Assembly (NCBI GenBank): GCA_963576735.1
Contig: OY755182.1
Span: 3,720,001 to 3,784,000 of the forward strand
From: Bedellia somnulentella
Lineage: Eukaryota > Arthropoda > Insecta > Lepidoptera > Bedelliidae
Reading direction: 5' to 3'
DNA length: 64,000 nucleotides
In this document: positions 63,805 to 64,000 of the stretch, piece after piece
Numbering within the stretch: the first letter of the stretch is position 1
Layout: each line of letters begins with the position of its first letter
The notes under the pieces: generated by a model
Databases searched by the model: none
What the model was told of the DNA's origin: nothing
The model's input: the letters and a program-made list of their open reading frames with translations, nothing else
Made by a program: the position numbers and the translations under genes

Positions 63805-64000
63805 ATTATAATGCCTGGTCTATTTTATTTAAAATATTAGTAGTCCTAATAACATTGATCTCTTTTGACAAATATTAGAAGTTGTTTTTTTTTTAAGTTT
63901 ATTGTAAAATATAAAATAAACAAACTAGGCAATATTTTTTATAAGGGCCTAGTTTGTTAATTTTATTAGAAGAAATAATAATTTTGTTTTGTTTTTGAAG
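63805..64000. other. Sequence after the hAT fragment
   Basis: AT-rich sequence with a hairpin of acaaactaggc and gcctagtttgt (about 63920-63957). It is possibly the element's 3' end; the window stops here. Confidence 0.4.

Overview
The window looks like gene-poor, transposon-saturated DNA of a moth or butterfly. It is AT-rich, with spliceosomal introns, tRNA-derived SINEs, RTE, BEL/Pao, Helitron and hAT remnants, and short element ends of the kind repeated across lepidopteran genomes. The order Lepidoptera is inferred from repeat style and is not proven. I see no ordinary single-copy host gene. All coding capacity that can be supported belongs to mobile elements or endogenous virus-like elements.

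The centrepiece is a near-complete Polinton (Maverick, polintovirus-like) element at 20982-36275 (15,294 bp). It begins AG and ends CT, and carries perfect 6-bp target duplications (ACGAGG) and about 112-bp terminal inverted repeats. Left to right, three genes lie on the + strand: a spliced gene of unknown function, the protein-primed DNA polymerase B and a second spliced unknown gene. On the - strand, reading inward from the right end, are: packaging ATPase, a DUF8207-like protein, a small coiled-coil protein, chromodomain integrase (one frameshift), a phospholipase A2-domain protein, adenain-like protease, a minor-capsid candidate, a double-jelly-roll major-capsid candidate and an unknown 167-residue protein. 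The two arms converge at about 29 kb. Each terminal repeat is itself a foldback. The right one is a perfect hairpin with 48-bp arms and a 4-nt loop.

This Polinton sits inside the reading frame of a non-LTR retrotransposon with a restriction-like endonuclease (R2/R4 type), at 17443-20981 plus 36282-36639, flanked by a 13-bp AT-rich duplication. The retrotransposon frame resumes exactly after the Polinton when one copy of the 6-bp duplication is discounted. Just upstream is a scrap of OTU-protease-like coding sequence.

Right of this nest are a long-inverted-repeat DNA element (36665-37363) and a full-length, young BEL/Pao LTR retrotransposon on the - strand (39884-46298; 450-bp LTRs with two differences; 5-bp duplication GTACA). 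The left 17 kb and right 18 kb are patchworks. They hold RTE-like LINE fragments, about twenty copies of one SINE-like family (here 'family A'), a tRNA-headed SINE ('family B'), Helitron-like elements, foldback elements, a ~145-bp tandem repeat, and at the far right a degraded hAT transposase. Families A and B share their 3' tail with the RTE-like LINE, which suggests the LINE mobilises both.
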